Of a stretch of 64,000 nucleotides of DNA, positions 1 to 9,960 are shown one piece after another (position 1 is the stretch's first letter; each line of letters opens with the position of its first letter). The stretch comes from Liolophura sinensis. Taxonomy: Eukaryota; Mollusca; Polyplacophora; Chitonida; Chitonidae. The notes below the pieces were generated by a model, which did not search any database, had not been told where the DNA came from, and worked only from the letters and a program-made list of their open reading frames with translations. The position numbers were made by a program, and so were the translations under genes. The stretch covers positions 1 through 64,000 of the forward strand of contig NW_027017955.1 of assembly GCF_032854445.1 (NCBI RefSeq), in the 5' to 3' direction.

Positions 1-1159
1 GTGGTGTGGCTGAGGGTGGGAAATTCAAAAACAGGCTTAACATTGCCAGTTTAATATGTTACCAAAATTGCTGAGTTTTCTGAATTTTCAAATTCAATTT
101 CAAAAAGTAGGCCTACTATACCGATAATTTTGTCAGTATTTCCTAACATGGATTTGATAACTGTAGCACACTTGCAATCGCCTGATGTTTAAAATTAAGC
201 CAAACGGAGAAAAATGAGAAATGAAACGGTAATTATCTGCATAAGTCAGCCAGCAAAATGCGGTAGGCTGGCTTAGGCTATGCATATCATACTATGCAAG
301 GACGCTGCAGAAGGGATAAGGTTACAACAACAACATTCTTAGAACCGGCACAGCTTTTTCTACAGTGTGTTCTACCACAATGTTGGCCGCAATATCACCT
401 GTTTGATTTCATCAGGCCTACAACCAGAAATGTTTAATTTAAAATATGGTTTCTATTTAGGCTGTCAAAACAGTGTTGCACATAACAATGTCACCTACCC
501 TGTGAGCTGACAATTTCACTGTGGCTGCACTGCGACGCTTACCACCGGATACTTGCTGATCTTGTCCACTTTGTAGAGGGCTTGGCAGACATTTGGCCGT
601 GAACACTAGGTACAGCAGTGTTCTTTAAATACAGCTGACCCACAAAGCCCATCTTAAATTCAACCAAGTTGAAGAAATCATCTTTCCGAAAGTGTGAAGA
701 GCACAGCAGGGAAGCTGGAGACGCTGTCACCCAATCTTTTCGTTTGGTTTTCACAAATTTGTTCCACAAATCGAGCCTTTTCTTATCGTCGTGTGGGAAC
801 ATATGGAGACAAATCCCTTTCTCCTTGTCTTTCGTGTTACTGCAGTAATCAGCACAACATCTGCGGACCATTTTCAAAATCTTTTGTGACAGTGTGAACT
901 TGTTTGCTTAGTAAACAAAAAGGACGCCTGACTCGGTGCTTCTCGATTCTACGTCACTTCCGAATATTCATGAGGCGATGCCCGAAGTTTGCTTTGCTAT
1001 TTTGGGCGACAGACGGGACCGCTTAGGTGAACTTAATAAGTAAATATCTCCCCAAATTTACGCTCGAGGCCGCAATCTTTGCCGAATTTCAACACTGTGA
1101 ATGTTTATTTAGTGTATTATAAGGCATAGAGGCATGAAAAACATTACCGGTCCTTTACT
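1..1159. mobile_element. TTAA element, copy 1 (right part only)
   Basis: This is the right-hand part of the element described at 22464-24749, cut by the window edge. It ends with the terminal inverted repeat ACCGGTCCTTTACT at 1146-1159, followed by TTAA at 1160-1163 and then by minus-strand LINE-A 3' sequence. It contains the THAP gene and the subterminal repeat at 938-957. Confidence 0.85.
372..871 (-). CDS. THAP zinc-finger protein (copy 1)
   Basis: Same gene as at 23962-24461, where the reasoning is given. The first exon is 543-871, starting at the ATG at 871. A donor GTAAGC lies at 542-537 and the suggested second exon is 417-372. The C2CH residues (Cys6, Cys10, Cys57, His60) and the AVP box near residue 86 are intact. 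The protein is identical to the unit 2 copy. Confidence 0.75.
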
Positions 1160-1163
1160 TTAA

Positions 1164-3125
1164 AAAATAGTATATCTGGGAAGCTATATGTATATATAAC
1201 TTTTTTATCCATAAATAATTCAGACATGAAAATTTATATTTTATGGTATAAGCCAATGACCTTCAAATATTTTATAACAACATTGCCAGCGATGCTGTCA
1301 AATAAATCATATATAGAGTTGACCGTGTAGAATCTTTGCCGAACAAAAGCAAAAGTCCACACAGTCAACCAGGATATGTTTGATGCCGTATAGAGCATCA
1401 CATCCAACACACTCGGGAGCACTGCTCCCTTCTAAAATGAAATTGTGTGTTGGATGAGAATGCCCAATACACCTAGTTAAAACTACATGGTCTCTACGAG
1501 ACATTTGGTAAGTATAGGCATTTTAGATAATGACAGGATGAATAGCATGCCGTTTATTATGGACCTTCCATTCACCCTGCCAAAGGCGACGAATATAATT
1601 AAGAATATTGGACTTCATGTCAGTAGAAGGGAATTTAACTTTTGATATATATTGATTTAGGGCAGCCTTTGCCTCCCTGTGCACGACTGTGTTTCCATGG
1701 ATACCAACTTGACTTGGTATACAACAGAATAGGATATCTTTACCTCTTTTAATTAGTTTTCGGTGTATGGCTAAGATTTCGAGGATCAACGGATTTTTAA
1801 ATTTATTATTCTGTATTGCCAAAAGGCGGGAAAGCGAGTCGCTGCACATCACAGCCCTCTGAGCACGCCCCGAAGAAACATATGATCAGGCCAGGAGTAT
1901 AGCCTTGGCCTCTGCAGAAAAGATTGAAGACGAGGATGGAAGACGAAGAGAAGCTACTTGCTGCTCTAAAACAGCTACAGCTGCAACCCTATCCCCATCC
2001 TTTCACCCATCAGTATATATAAATTTATAATCCGAATATTTGGCCTTAATTTCAGCAAAACCTTGCTGAATTATAAGAGGATTTGTATTTGATGTCTTAT
2101 ATTTAAGTCGATCAAATATCAGTTTAGGTTGTGGAAAATGCCATGGTGGGGACATCGGAAAAGAAACTGGAGCTATGTCCCCAAGTTTAATGTTGGCTTC
2201 CACAATATGGTCCTTAACACGAACACCGAACGAAGGGATCTTGTTAGGACATTTAGTATATTTGTCTACATCTATTGGATTGAAAATACAGTCGTAGGCA
2301 GGGTTTGTTGGATGTGCTTTAAGCTTTGTAGCATATTGAAGGCTCAGTTTTACACGCCTGTGATGTAAAGAAGGCTTGTTAGCCTCTACGTATAAACTCT
2401 TTACTGGTGAGGTTAAAAAAGCGCCCCGTAAGTGGGAAGGTCTGCCAGCAACCTGCGGAAGGTCGTGGGTTTCCCCCGGGCTGTGCCTGGTTTCCACCCA
2501 CCATAATGCTGGCCGCCGTCGTATAAGTGAAATATTCTTGAGTACGGCGTAAAGCACCAATCAAAAAAAAAAAAAAAAAATCAAAAAGCGCCAAGGCTGA
2601 GCGTCAAACCTTGGTGATGGACTGGATCCAACATTTTAGTATACGACTTCCTAGCGGAACCGTAAATGATGGATCCATAATCCATTTTAGACCTCACCAG
2701 AAAACGATATAAATTGAGTAAAACTGATCGGTCAGCACCCCAATCGGTGCTAGACACGACCTTAATTATATCGAGAGCCTTTGTACATTTAGCTTTAAGC
2801 ATTTTTATATGAGGTGTAATTGATATTCGATTTTTTGTCAAAAATAAAACCCCTAAAAATTTATTTTCTCCAAGAATTTTCACTGGTTTACCAAAAAAAT
2901 TAAGTTCAGGGTCTAGAGGGAATTTCCGTTGATTACAAAAATGCATACCGACGGTTTTAGATGCGGAAAATCTAAAACTATTGGCAACTGCCCATTTCTC
3001 GATCTTATTGAGACAAAGCTGCAGCTGCCGCTCGATGTTATTCATATTTTAAGCACGGTAGCATATCAGGAAATCATCTACATATAAAAAAAACCTCTGT
3101 GCCAGATGTCAATGTTATAGCCAAA
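1164..3125 (-). mobile_element. LINE-A remnant on the minus strand (copy A1)
   Basis: Read on the minus strand this is the 3' part of LINE-A ORF2 (RT thumb, RNase H, C-terminal Cys-His region) plus 3' UTR. The reading frame is broken into pieces at 2581-3045, 2003-2400, 1523-1852 and 1234-1504 by frameshifts, a deletion and a SINE. Its 3' UTR is split by the TTAA element: the rest, with the (AATG)n tail, lies on the far side of that element (22255-22463 in the next period). The 5' end is truncated just upstream of the YxDD region, near 3125. Frame breaks make it non-functional. Confidence 0.8.
2426..2580 (+). mobile_element. Short SINE inserted in LINE-A
   Basis: A 155-bp insertion ends in an A-run and is flanked by a direct repeat: TCAAAAAGCGCC at 2581-2592 and a one-base variant at 2414-2425. 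In unit 2 both copies are perfect. The body contains CCGCCGTCGTATAAGTGAAA and GAGTACGGCGTAAA, which I recall as a conserved SINE 3' domain common in molluscs; the family name is uncertain. No clear tRNA-derived A/B box head is seen, so it is probably 5' truncated. The unit 3 copy of this LINE-A lacks it. Confidence 0.8.
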
Positions 3126-3404
3126 CTAAACTACCAGGCAAAAGAAAGGTGTCACCGTATTTTTTGTCATAAAAAAAAGTAAAAGCGCGGTTCAGGGTTT
3201 GATTCTAAGCAGGACTTAGTGTATGAATGCATAGTTTCCTCTACCAGAGCGCATCGTCACCACCGCAGCAACTGGAATTGTGAAATTGCGACCACATGCA
3301 AAACGTCCTTTTGAGGCATGGCTCGTGATGCACGTGCGGTAATGTTGCATAAATACTCTTGCTCGAAAGAGAAGACATTCATTGACCGAAAAAACACAAA
3401 CAGT

Positions 3405-3706
3405 ATGCCAAGACTTACGCAAGCGCAATGAGACCAGGCCATCGGTATGTCCACCATGGCAGTCTCGCAACGTCACATTGCAAGAACGTTCAACTGCAGC
3501 CAAACCACCATCAGGAGGTTGTTGATACGCTATCAGCAGACAGGCCAGACCCAAGACAGACCAAGGTCGGGAAGACCGAGGCTGAAGATCGCTACATCCG
3601 GCAGATCCACGTCCGAAACCGATTCGTCACGGCGACGTCAACAGCGGCGACGGCACTAGGCCATGTCATCAGCCCCAGAACAACACTGCGTCGTCTTCGT
3701 TCAACT
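3405..3706 (+). pseudogene. Tc1/mariner transposase N-terminal remnant
   Basis: The frame from the ATG at 3405 resembles the paired helix-turn-helix N-terminus of Tc1-type transposases. It has the block SQRHIARTFNCSQTTIRRL, then the hinge DRPRSGRPR, and in another frame EDRYIRQIHVRNRF followed by a run typical of the second HTH. It is dead: a TGA interrupts it near 3430, there is a frameshift after the GRPR hinge, and no DDE domain follows because LINE-A sequence begins at about 3707. The stretch 3126-3404 between LINE-A and this frame is probably the transposon's own leader, but no terminal repeat is identified. Confidence 0.75.
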
Positions 3707-4497
3707 CTCCCGTGGGGTTTCCGGGGTGATAAAAATAGGGCGTCAGTCCTCTAGGCAAGCTTGTCGTAAAAGTCGACTAACCTAGAGCTCTCCTGTGTGA
3801 GCCCGGTGAATATAATAGGCTCACATCTTCCCGGTTGTGTAAGAGGCAACTGGGGAGCGACCTGTTTGCCTTGGGTTGCGACCCGTGATCAACGAGGACG
3901 GGATCCTGGTGGCTGAGGGCGTGTTGGTCTTGCGAGATCCTCACGCCCAACACGTCACTTTGGCCCTTACTTGGGGAGAGACGGGAGGTCGGATGGGCCC
4001 GATCCGATCAATCGGCTTGGTCACGCCTTTCCTCTGCGTGGCCCCAAAATTTCTCCATAACACCACTCAGTAAAGAATAATTGTTATTTTTGAAATTTCG
4101 TTTGCGGTACTACGTTTTCAGGCGGTGGCTCATGGACTAATCGAGTAGTATGTGTCAGATGTGTGACCTTATTAGCCTAATGGGGTTTGCTTATGGACGT
4201 GGAGTCCTTGGTGCGTTTCCTGGTGGGTAACCCCAGGTTCAGGCATCGCCCTTGTTGGCACTCCGTGGGTGGGGTGGGGTGGGGAACACGTGGGGTGAAT
4301 TCGTATTATATATTGATTATGTCTATCCTAACCCTTCCAAACCAAATGTATCTAACAAATAAAATAACCAGGTCTTCCTCTCATCCGACTTCGTCGAATG
4401 CTGACAAAAAGAGGAAGTTAGAGGTTTTGTCAGACTGCCTTGATAATGCGCAGGATACATGGCCGCCTTTCCTCGTTCTCTCAACAAGGAGTGAACA
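3707..4497 (+). mobile_element. LINE-A 5' end: leader plus start of ORF1
   Basis: It starts at the CCCGTGGGG that also begins the LINE-A copies at 14793 and 5974, so this is the true 5' end of the family. The GC-rich leader of about 610 bases is followed by an ORF1 start at 4319 (ATG). About 60 codons match the N-terminus of the ORF1 at 15397, including the lysine-rich DKKRKLE block. The match stops at 4497, where an inverted LINE-A 3' end abuts. Confidence 0.8.
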
Positions 4498-4691
4498 GAA
4501 TGAATGAATGATTATGGCTTAACGCCACATCGGCAATATTTCAGCCATATCGTGGCGAGAACAAGGTCAAAAAGTGAGATGGTTAAGGTTTTCGATATAA
4601 TAATATGAACACCAAAAGTAAAACAAAAAGTACAGACATGTTTAAAATCGTATGAAAGAAAAATAAGAGTTAAAACTCGAAAACCAGGGGT
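4498..4691 (-). mobile_element. Inverted LINE-A 3' end
   Basis: Reverse complement of a LINE-A 3' UTR, beginning with the tail unit AATG repeated and the terminal TATGGCTTAACGCCAC block. It runs opposite to the LINE-A pieces on both sides and can pair with the 3' UTR of the next piece (about 5405-5597). Confidence 0.8.
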
Positions 4692-5597
4692 TGTGCCCAG
4701 AGGGCAATGATATGCATTGACTCGTTGTCTTGCTTATTGGCAATACAGAACAATAAATTTAAAAATCCCTTGATCCTTCAAATTTTAGCTATACAGGAAT
4801 TAATTAGGAAGCTAATTAGAAGAGGTAAAGATATTATATTCTGCTGGATACCAAGTCATATTGGTATCCATGGAAACACAGTCGCAGACAGGGAGGCGAA
4901 AGCTGCCCTAAATAAACCCATATCTAAGATAAAAATCCCTTATACTGACATGAAGTCCAATATTCTTAAATATATTCGTGGCCTTTGGCAGGGTGAATGG
5001 AACTTGCAGGTCCATAATAAACTGCATGTTATTCATCCGGTCATTGGCTATAATTCATATACACTTGATATGTCTCGTAGAGACCAAGTCGTTTTAACGA
5101 GATGCCGTATTGGGCATTCTCGTCTAACGCACAATTTCATACTAGATGGGAGCAGTGCTCCCGAGTGTGTTGGATGTGATGCTCAATATGGCATCAAACA
5201 TATCTTGGTTGACTGTGTCGACTTTGCCCATGTTGGGCAAAGATTCTACACGGTCAACTCTATATATGATTTATTTGACAGCATCGCTGGCGATGTTGTC
5301 ATAAATTATTTGAAGGCCATTGGCCTATATCATTAAATATAAAATTTAATTGTCACAAATATCTATAGATAAACAGTTATATACATATAGATTGATTTAC
5401 ACATATACTATAACCCTGGTTTTCGAGTTTTAAGTCTTATTTTTCTTTTATACGATTTTTAACAGGTCTACTTTTTGTTTTACCTTTGATGTTTATATTA
5501 TCATATCGAAAACCTTAACCGTCTCGCGTTTTCACCTTGTTCTCGCCACGATATGGCTGAAATATTGCCAATGTGGGGTTACGCCATATTCATTCTA
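4692..5597 (+). mobile_element. LINE-A 3' fragment (RNase H C-terminal half and 3' UTR)
   Basis: An open frame from 4707 to 5336 (209 codons) encodes the back half of the LINE-A RNase H: the acid-bearing DSLSCLLAIQ strand, CWIPSHIGIHGNT and DREAKAAL. The C-terminal Cys-His segment follows, with CVGCD and KHILVDC. A stop codon and the 3' UTR come next. The 3' end is decayed: the terminal stem partner reads GTGGGG instead of GTGGCG and only one ATTC remains. It lacks endonuclease and RT, so it is a fragment. Confidence 0.8.
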
Positions 5598-5973
5598 GGT
5601 CAGTCGCCTTTCACGACAAGATTATCTGCAGAGTCTATCGGAGCTGGGGCTTAACATATTTCCACTACACACTGCAAGTAGCTTGGGCCGTGGAAGGCCT
5701 AGTCGTGGAAGCAAATGAAAACTGCGGGCCTGTATTCCAACAAATCCGACCAGGGTGTGGGGACCACCAGGTCCTGAGGAAGGATCTACTTTCCCTATCC
5801 CCCTGCGTGCGGCCCAAATAAATGCATTTATTGCGTCAGATAGAAACCTCAATCCACCAAATCCAGGTCTAACCTGACGCGTTTGACCATAGCAATGGAG
5901 ATGAACCACGCGAGGTGCATACGGCACGCTCTTTCGTGACCCACCACTTCTGCTAGGTCACGTGACCACAAGT
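5598..5973. other. Unassigned 376 bp
   Basis: I recognise nothing here. An open plus-strand frame of 82 codons (5573-5821) has no known motif and overlaps the LINE-A 3' end, so it is probably not a gene. The stretch lies between a LINE-A 3' end and another LINE-A 5' leader, and recurs at 29185-29560 and 45169-45544. Confidence 0.5.
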
Positions 5974-6544
5974 TACTGCCCCTCCCCCCGTGGGATCTCC
6001 GGGGTCATAAGAGTAGGACCCCAGTTCTCTAGGCAAGACTGTCGTACGAGGCGACTAGCTTAGAGTGTGGTTCTGGTGAATAGAATAATTTCACAGCCTC
6101 CCTGGGCTTGTCGTACAAAGTGAATAAAAGGGTCAACCTGTTTGCCGTGGGTTGCGACCCGTGATAGGGGAGGACGGGATTCTGGTGCCTGAGGGCGGGT
6201 TGGCCTTGCGAGATCCTCACGTATAACAGTCTACTTCGGTCCTTACTTCTGCAAAGACGGCCGGTCGGAGGGCCCGTTCCGAGGTCACGCCAGTCCGGAT
6301 GTCCGGGCATCAACCTTCATATATCTCGATTTCGTATAAATTGACTACTTTCCGTGTTGGACGTTTTTAGTGAGATGTTGGGATGTCTGGACGGTGGTTG
6401 CGGGGTCAATCGACTTGGCCGTTTATAGTTTATTAGCCTGGCGGAGTATGAGCGAAGAATCCACCTTACCGAGGATGGCGTAGAACTCTCTGCTGCTTAC
6501 CCGCAGGAGGCGTTCCATCGTATATGTAATGGCACTCCGTTGCT
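5974..6544 (+). mobile_element. Diverged LINE-A 5' leader
   Basis: It begins with CCCCGTGGGATCTCCGGGG and keeps the order of LINE-A leader landmarks: CTCTAGGCAAG, CCTGTTTGCCGTGGGTTGCG, GAGGACGGGAT and TTGCGAGATCCTCACG. There are many substitutions and gaps. Similarity fades after about 6440. No ORF1 is visible. It is an older or different LINE-A subfamily than the copy at 14793. Confidence 0.65.
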
Positions 6545-8373
6545 GGTTAAGGTGCTTAAGGTTTTCGAAATGATGGCGAGAACATGAAAAATAAAACAAA
6601 AAGTACAGACATGTTTAAAATCAGATAAGAAAAAACCAAACAAGTTAAAACTCCAAAACCAGTATATTTAAAAAGTACTATATCTGGAAAGCTATATGTA
6701 TGTACCATTTTATCCATAAATATTAACACATAAACAAATTTATATTTTATGATATAGGCCAATGGTCTTCAAATATTTTATGACAACATCGCCAGCGATC
6801 ATATATAGAGTTGACTGTATAGAATCTTTGCCGAACATGAGCAAAGTCAACCAGGGTATGTTTGATGCCGTATTCTGCATCACATCCAATATACTCGGGA
6901 GCACTGCTCCCATCTAGGATGAAATTGTGTGTCAGATGAGAATGCCCAATACGACACCTCGTTAAAACTACTTGGTCTCTGCGAGACATTTGACGGTCTG
7001 CCAGTAACCTGCGGATGGTCGTGGGTTTCCCCCGTGCTGTGAGCGGTTTCCACCCACCATAATGCTGGCCGCCGTCGTACAAGTGAAATATTCTTGAGTA
7101 CGGCGTAAAACAACAATCAAATCAAAAAAAAAAAAAACAGACATTTTACAATTATAGGCATTGTAGCCAATGACAGGGTGAATAGCATGCAGTTTATTGT
7201 GGATCTGCAAGACCCACCCGCCCTGCCAAAGGCGACAAATACATTTAAGAATATTAGACTTTGTCAGTATACGGTGTTTTAACCAGAGATACAGGTTTAT
7301 ACTGGGCAGCTTTCGCTTCCCTGTCCACGACTGTGTTTCTATGGATACCAGTGCGACTTGGTATCCAACAGAATATAATATCTTTACCTTTTTTAAATTA
7401 GTTTTCTATGTTTGCCTATTATCTTAAGTATCAATGGATTTTTAAATCATTATTCTGAATTGCCAAAAGGCAGGACTGGGAGTCGCTGCATATCACTGCC
7501 CTCTGGGCATGCCCCGAGGAAACATATGATAAGGCCAGGAGTATAGCCCTGGCCTGTGCAGAAAAGGTAGAAAATGAAGGTGGCAGACGAAGAGAAGTGA
7601 CCCGCTGATCTAAGACAGCCGCAACCGCAACCCTGTCCCCATCCTTTGACCCGTCAGTATATATATATATATATATTTATAGTCTATATAATCAGCCTTC
7701 ATGTTAGCAAAACTTTGCTCAATAATAAGAGGATTTGTACTTGATTTATTATATTTACGTAGATCAAATATTAGTTCAGGGTGTGGAAGAAGCCAGGGAG
7801 GAGACTCCGGAAAAGACACTGGAGCTATATCCTCTTGCTCCATGTTAGCTCTCACAATATGGTCCCGTATACGCAGATCAAACGGAGGGATCTTGTCAGG
7901 ACATTTATTAAATTTATCTACATATGATGGATTAAAAACACAGCTTAAAGCTCATCCAACAAACCCTGCCTACGAGTTAGTAGCATATTGAAGGCTAAGT
8001 TTTATACGTCGGTTATATAAAGAAGGCTCATTTTCCTCCACTTATAAACTCTCCACACGGGGATGTTCTAAAAGCACCAAGGCTGAACCTCAAACCTTGG
8101 TGATGAACAGGATCCAACATTTTAATATACGACTTCCTAGCGGAACCGTAAAAGATGGATCCATAGTCCAATTTAGACCTCACCAGAGAGCGATATAAGT
8201 TAGGTAAAACTGATCGGTCAGCACCCCAATCGATGCTTGACACGACCATAATTATATCGAGAGCCTTTGTACATTTAGCTTGAAACATTTTCATATGAGG
8301 TATAAAAGATAGCTTGCTATCAAATATTAGACGTAAAAATCTTCTTTGTCCAACAATTTTAACCTGTTTTACG
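6545..8373 (-). mobile_element. LINE-A remnant on the minus strand (copy A3)
   Basis: The minus strand carries a diverged LINE-A 3' UTR (6545-6750) and broken pieces of ORF2. These are the C-terminal Cys-His region and RNase H end (6747-6990), the RNase H start and linker (about 7150-7980) and the RT thumb (8028-8373). Frames are broken by frameshifts, a SINE at 6992 and a rearrangement near 7950. The 3' tail is missing. Its 3' UTR holds an intact TTAA at 6668-6671 exactly where copy A1 carries the TTAA element. An (AT)n run sits near 7658-7675. Confidence 0.78.
6992..7138 (+). mobile_element. Short SINE inserted in LINE-A (second)
   Basis: A 147-bp insertion with the same SINE tail as at 2426, ending in an A-run. 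The direct repeat AGACATTT flanks it at 6984-6991 and 7139-7146, a normal target duplication. Like the first SINE it lies in a minus-strand LINE-A and points the other way. Confidence 0.78.
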
Positions 8374-8637
8374 TGGTCATTGTGGAGATTCTGTATTATC
8401 CGTATTGTGAAGCTTTGGGACTAGGCATGTTCACACTATGGGAACAGCTACAGTATATAGCACATAGAACCCGAGCAATAGCCAGTACATATACACCGAA
8501 GCGTGAGTCCGGGGGTCAGTATAACCCGGTCAAACCAGTTTCTCGGCGACAAGTCCGCCTGCATGCGCACGGACTTTTAGTGTTCAACCACTGTGCCAGG
8601 TGCCTCTAAACAACACTTCTGTCACTCTTCTGAAATA
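8374..8637 (+). other. Leader upstream of coiled-coil ORF1
   Basis: Not recognised. It lies between the truncated 5' end of LINE-A copy A3 and the ORF1 start at 8638, and may be the 5' UTR of the LINE that supplied that ORF1. The ORF1 frame stays open upstream to about 8593 without another ATG. Confidence 0.4.
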
Positions 8638-9450
8638 ATGGATCAGTTACAGATTATCATGGACAGGCTTGGTAAGTTAGATTCTATGGTGACAAGTGAA
8701 ACACTGGAAAAAAAACTACAAAACACTGAAGCAAAAATAGTTACAAAGTTGACAAACCTAATTGAGCAGCAGGAAGCCAGAATCTTTACTTTAGAAAAAG
8801 AAAATGATACCCTTCGGGCAGACATGCATGAATTAAGATTACAACACGAACAAGATCAAGAAGAACTGGCCAGGGTAAACAGAGATATGCGAAACTTAGA
8901 AGACAGGCAGAACGATTTGGAACAATACTCCCCTAAACAAAGTATACGGATTTACGGTGTAGATGGGGATACAGCCACAGAAACAACTGACGAATGTTCC
9001 GAGAAAGTCGTTGACATCTTAACATCCAAACTAAAGCTGTCACTGACGTCTAGCGACATAAGTATAGCGCAGAGATTGAGACCGAAAAGACCTGACTTAA
9101 ACACAGAACCAAGGGGTGTAATAGTAAAGTTCATATCACGACGACTTAAAGTTGAAGCGATAAAAAACAGAAGAGCCTTGAAAGGAGCAAACATTGTGAT
9201 TAAGGAAGACCTAACGCAGAAAAAGCAGGCTATTTTAAAAGCAGCATCTGCACACCGCATGATTCAATCCGCCTGGTCAAGAGATGGCAAAATCTTCACC
9301 AAAGACTTCAACGAGGACGTAAGACAAGTGAAATCTACTGACTGCATAGACACTCTCATCAGTCTATCATCCCATACACCCAGAGTTCAAAGACCACGTG
9401 ACCAAAGAAGTGGGAGGCCAATAACCAACTCACCAGCCCCTATCAGCTAG
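8638..9450 (+). CDS. LINE ORF1 protein (coiled coil plus RRM-like, L1 ORF1p type)
   Basis: A 270-residue protein starting at the ATG at 8638. Residues of about 5-95 are strongly charged heptads typical of a long coiled coil, with an EKENDTLRADMHEL segment. An RRM-like region follows, with the strand SIRIYGVDG near residue 102 and RGVIVKF near 160. The end resembles an L1 ORF1p C-terminal domain (KGANIVIKEDLT, AWSRDGKIF). By family such proteins trimerise and bind the element's RNA as an RNP. The frame is intact in all three units, with one substitution (HRM in unit 1, HPM in units 2 and 3). No endonuclease or RT frame follows, so its parent LINE is incomplete here. The family (L1, Tx1, CR1 or L2-like) cannot be fixed by eye. 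Confidence 0.8.
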   Translation: MDQLQIIMDRLGKLDSMVTSETLEKKLQNTEAKIVTKLTNLIEQQEARIFTLEKENDTLRADMHELRLQHEQDQEELARVNRDMRNLEDRQNDLEQYSPKQSIRIYGVDGDTATETTDECSEKVVDILTSKLKLSLTSSDISIAQRLRPKRPDLNTEPRGVIVKFISRRLKVEAIKNRRALKGANIVIKEDLTQKKQAILKAASAHRMIQSAWSRDGKIFTKDFNEDVRQVKSTDCIDTLISLSSHTPRVQRPRDQRSGRPITNSPAPIS

Positions 9451-9808
9451 ATAACGATGGCTGCAATGTGAAGGATATATGCTATCTGATAACTCAGTTT
9501 GCTCTCGTAAAGAAAAAATCATCTTAGAATTAATAGAGCATTTTAAGTTAACGAAGTACACAGCTTTAATGTGTCGAAAAAGAAATAGTATGCTCTTCTG
9601 CACAATAATATCAGAGATAAATATGATGGGTGCGATCGGCCATAAGATCTGTCAAAACCTATCAGCTTTCCCAATATGTATTTTATTCGCCAGAATCCAC
9701 CTTGCCTTTTATATTCCATTCTTGTGTATGATCTTCTATACTCATAAGCTATACCCAAATCACAACAGATCACTATATTTAGGAATTATTCCATGTCAGC
9801 TACAATAT
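9451..9808. other. Unassigned 358 bp after coiled-coil ORF1
   Basis: A 113-codon open frame (9479-9820) has no recognisable motif and its end runs into the LINE-B tail. It does not look like an endonuclease start. It may be the 3' flank of the ORF1 element or the old insertion site of LINE-B. Confidence 0.4.
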
Positions 9809-9960
9809 GTGAGTGAGTGAGTGAAAGTTTTAACGTCGCTTTCAACAACATTTCAGTTTTATCGCGACAATAAAACGTCAAGTAGTCGATCTACTACGGA
9901 TAATTCATTTACTATTCGGTCAAAAAAGGACACCAGAAGTCGCATAACAAACAGACAAAA

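Noticed and set aside
3216-3554. Minus-strand 112-codon frame over the Tc1 remnant
   Set aside because: The transposase similarity is on the plus strand. The minus-strand frame has no recognisable domain and is a shadow.
4498-5597. Twin-priming 5' inversion of a single LINE-A
   Set aside because: In twin priming the inverted part lies upstream in the element of the direct part. Here the inverted part is the same 3' end, tail included, so a separate insertion or rearrangement is needed.
5573-5927. Overlapping open frames on both strands after the LINE-A fragment
   Set aside because: Neither has a recognisable motif, both are short, and one begins inside the LINE-A 3' end.
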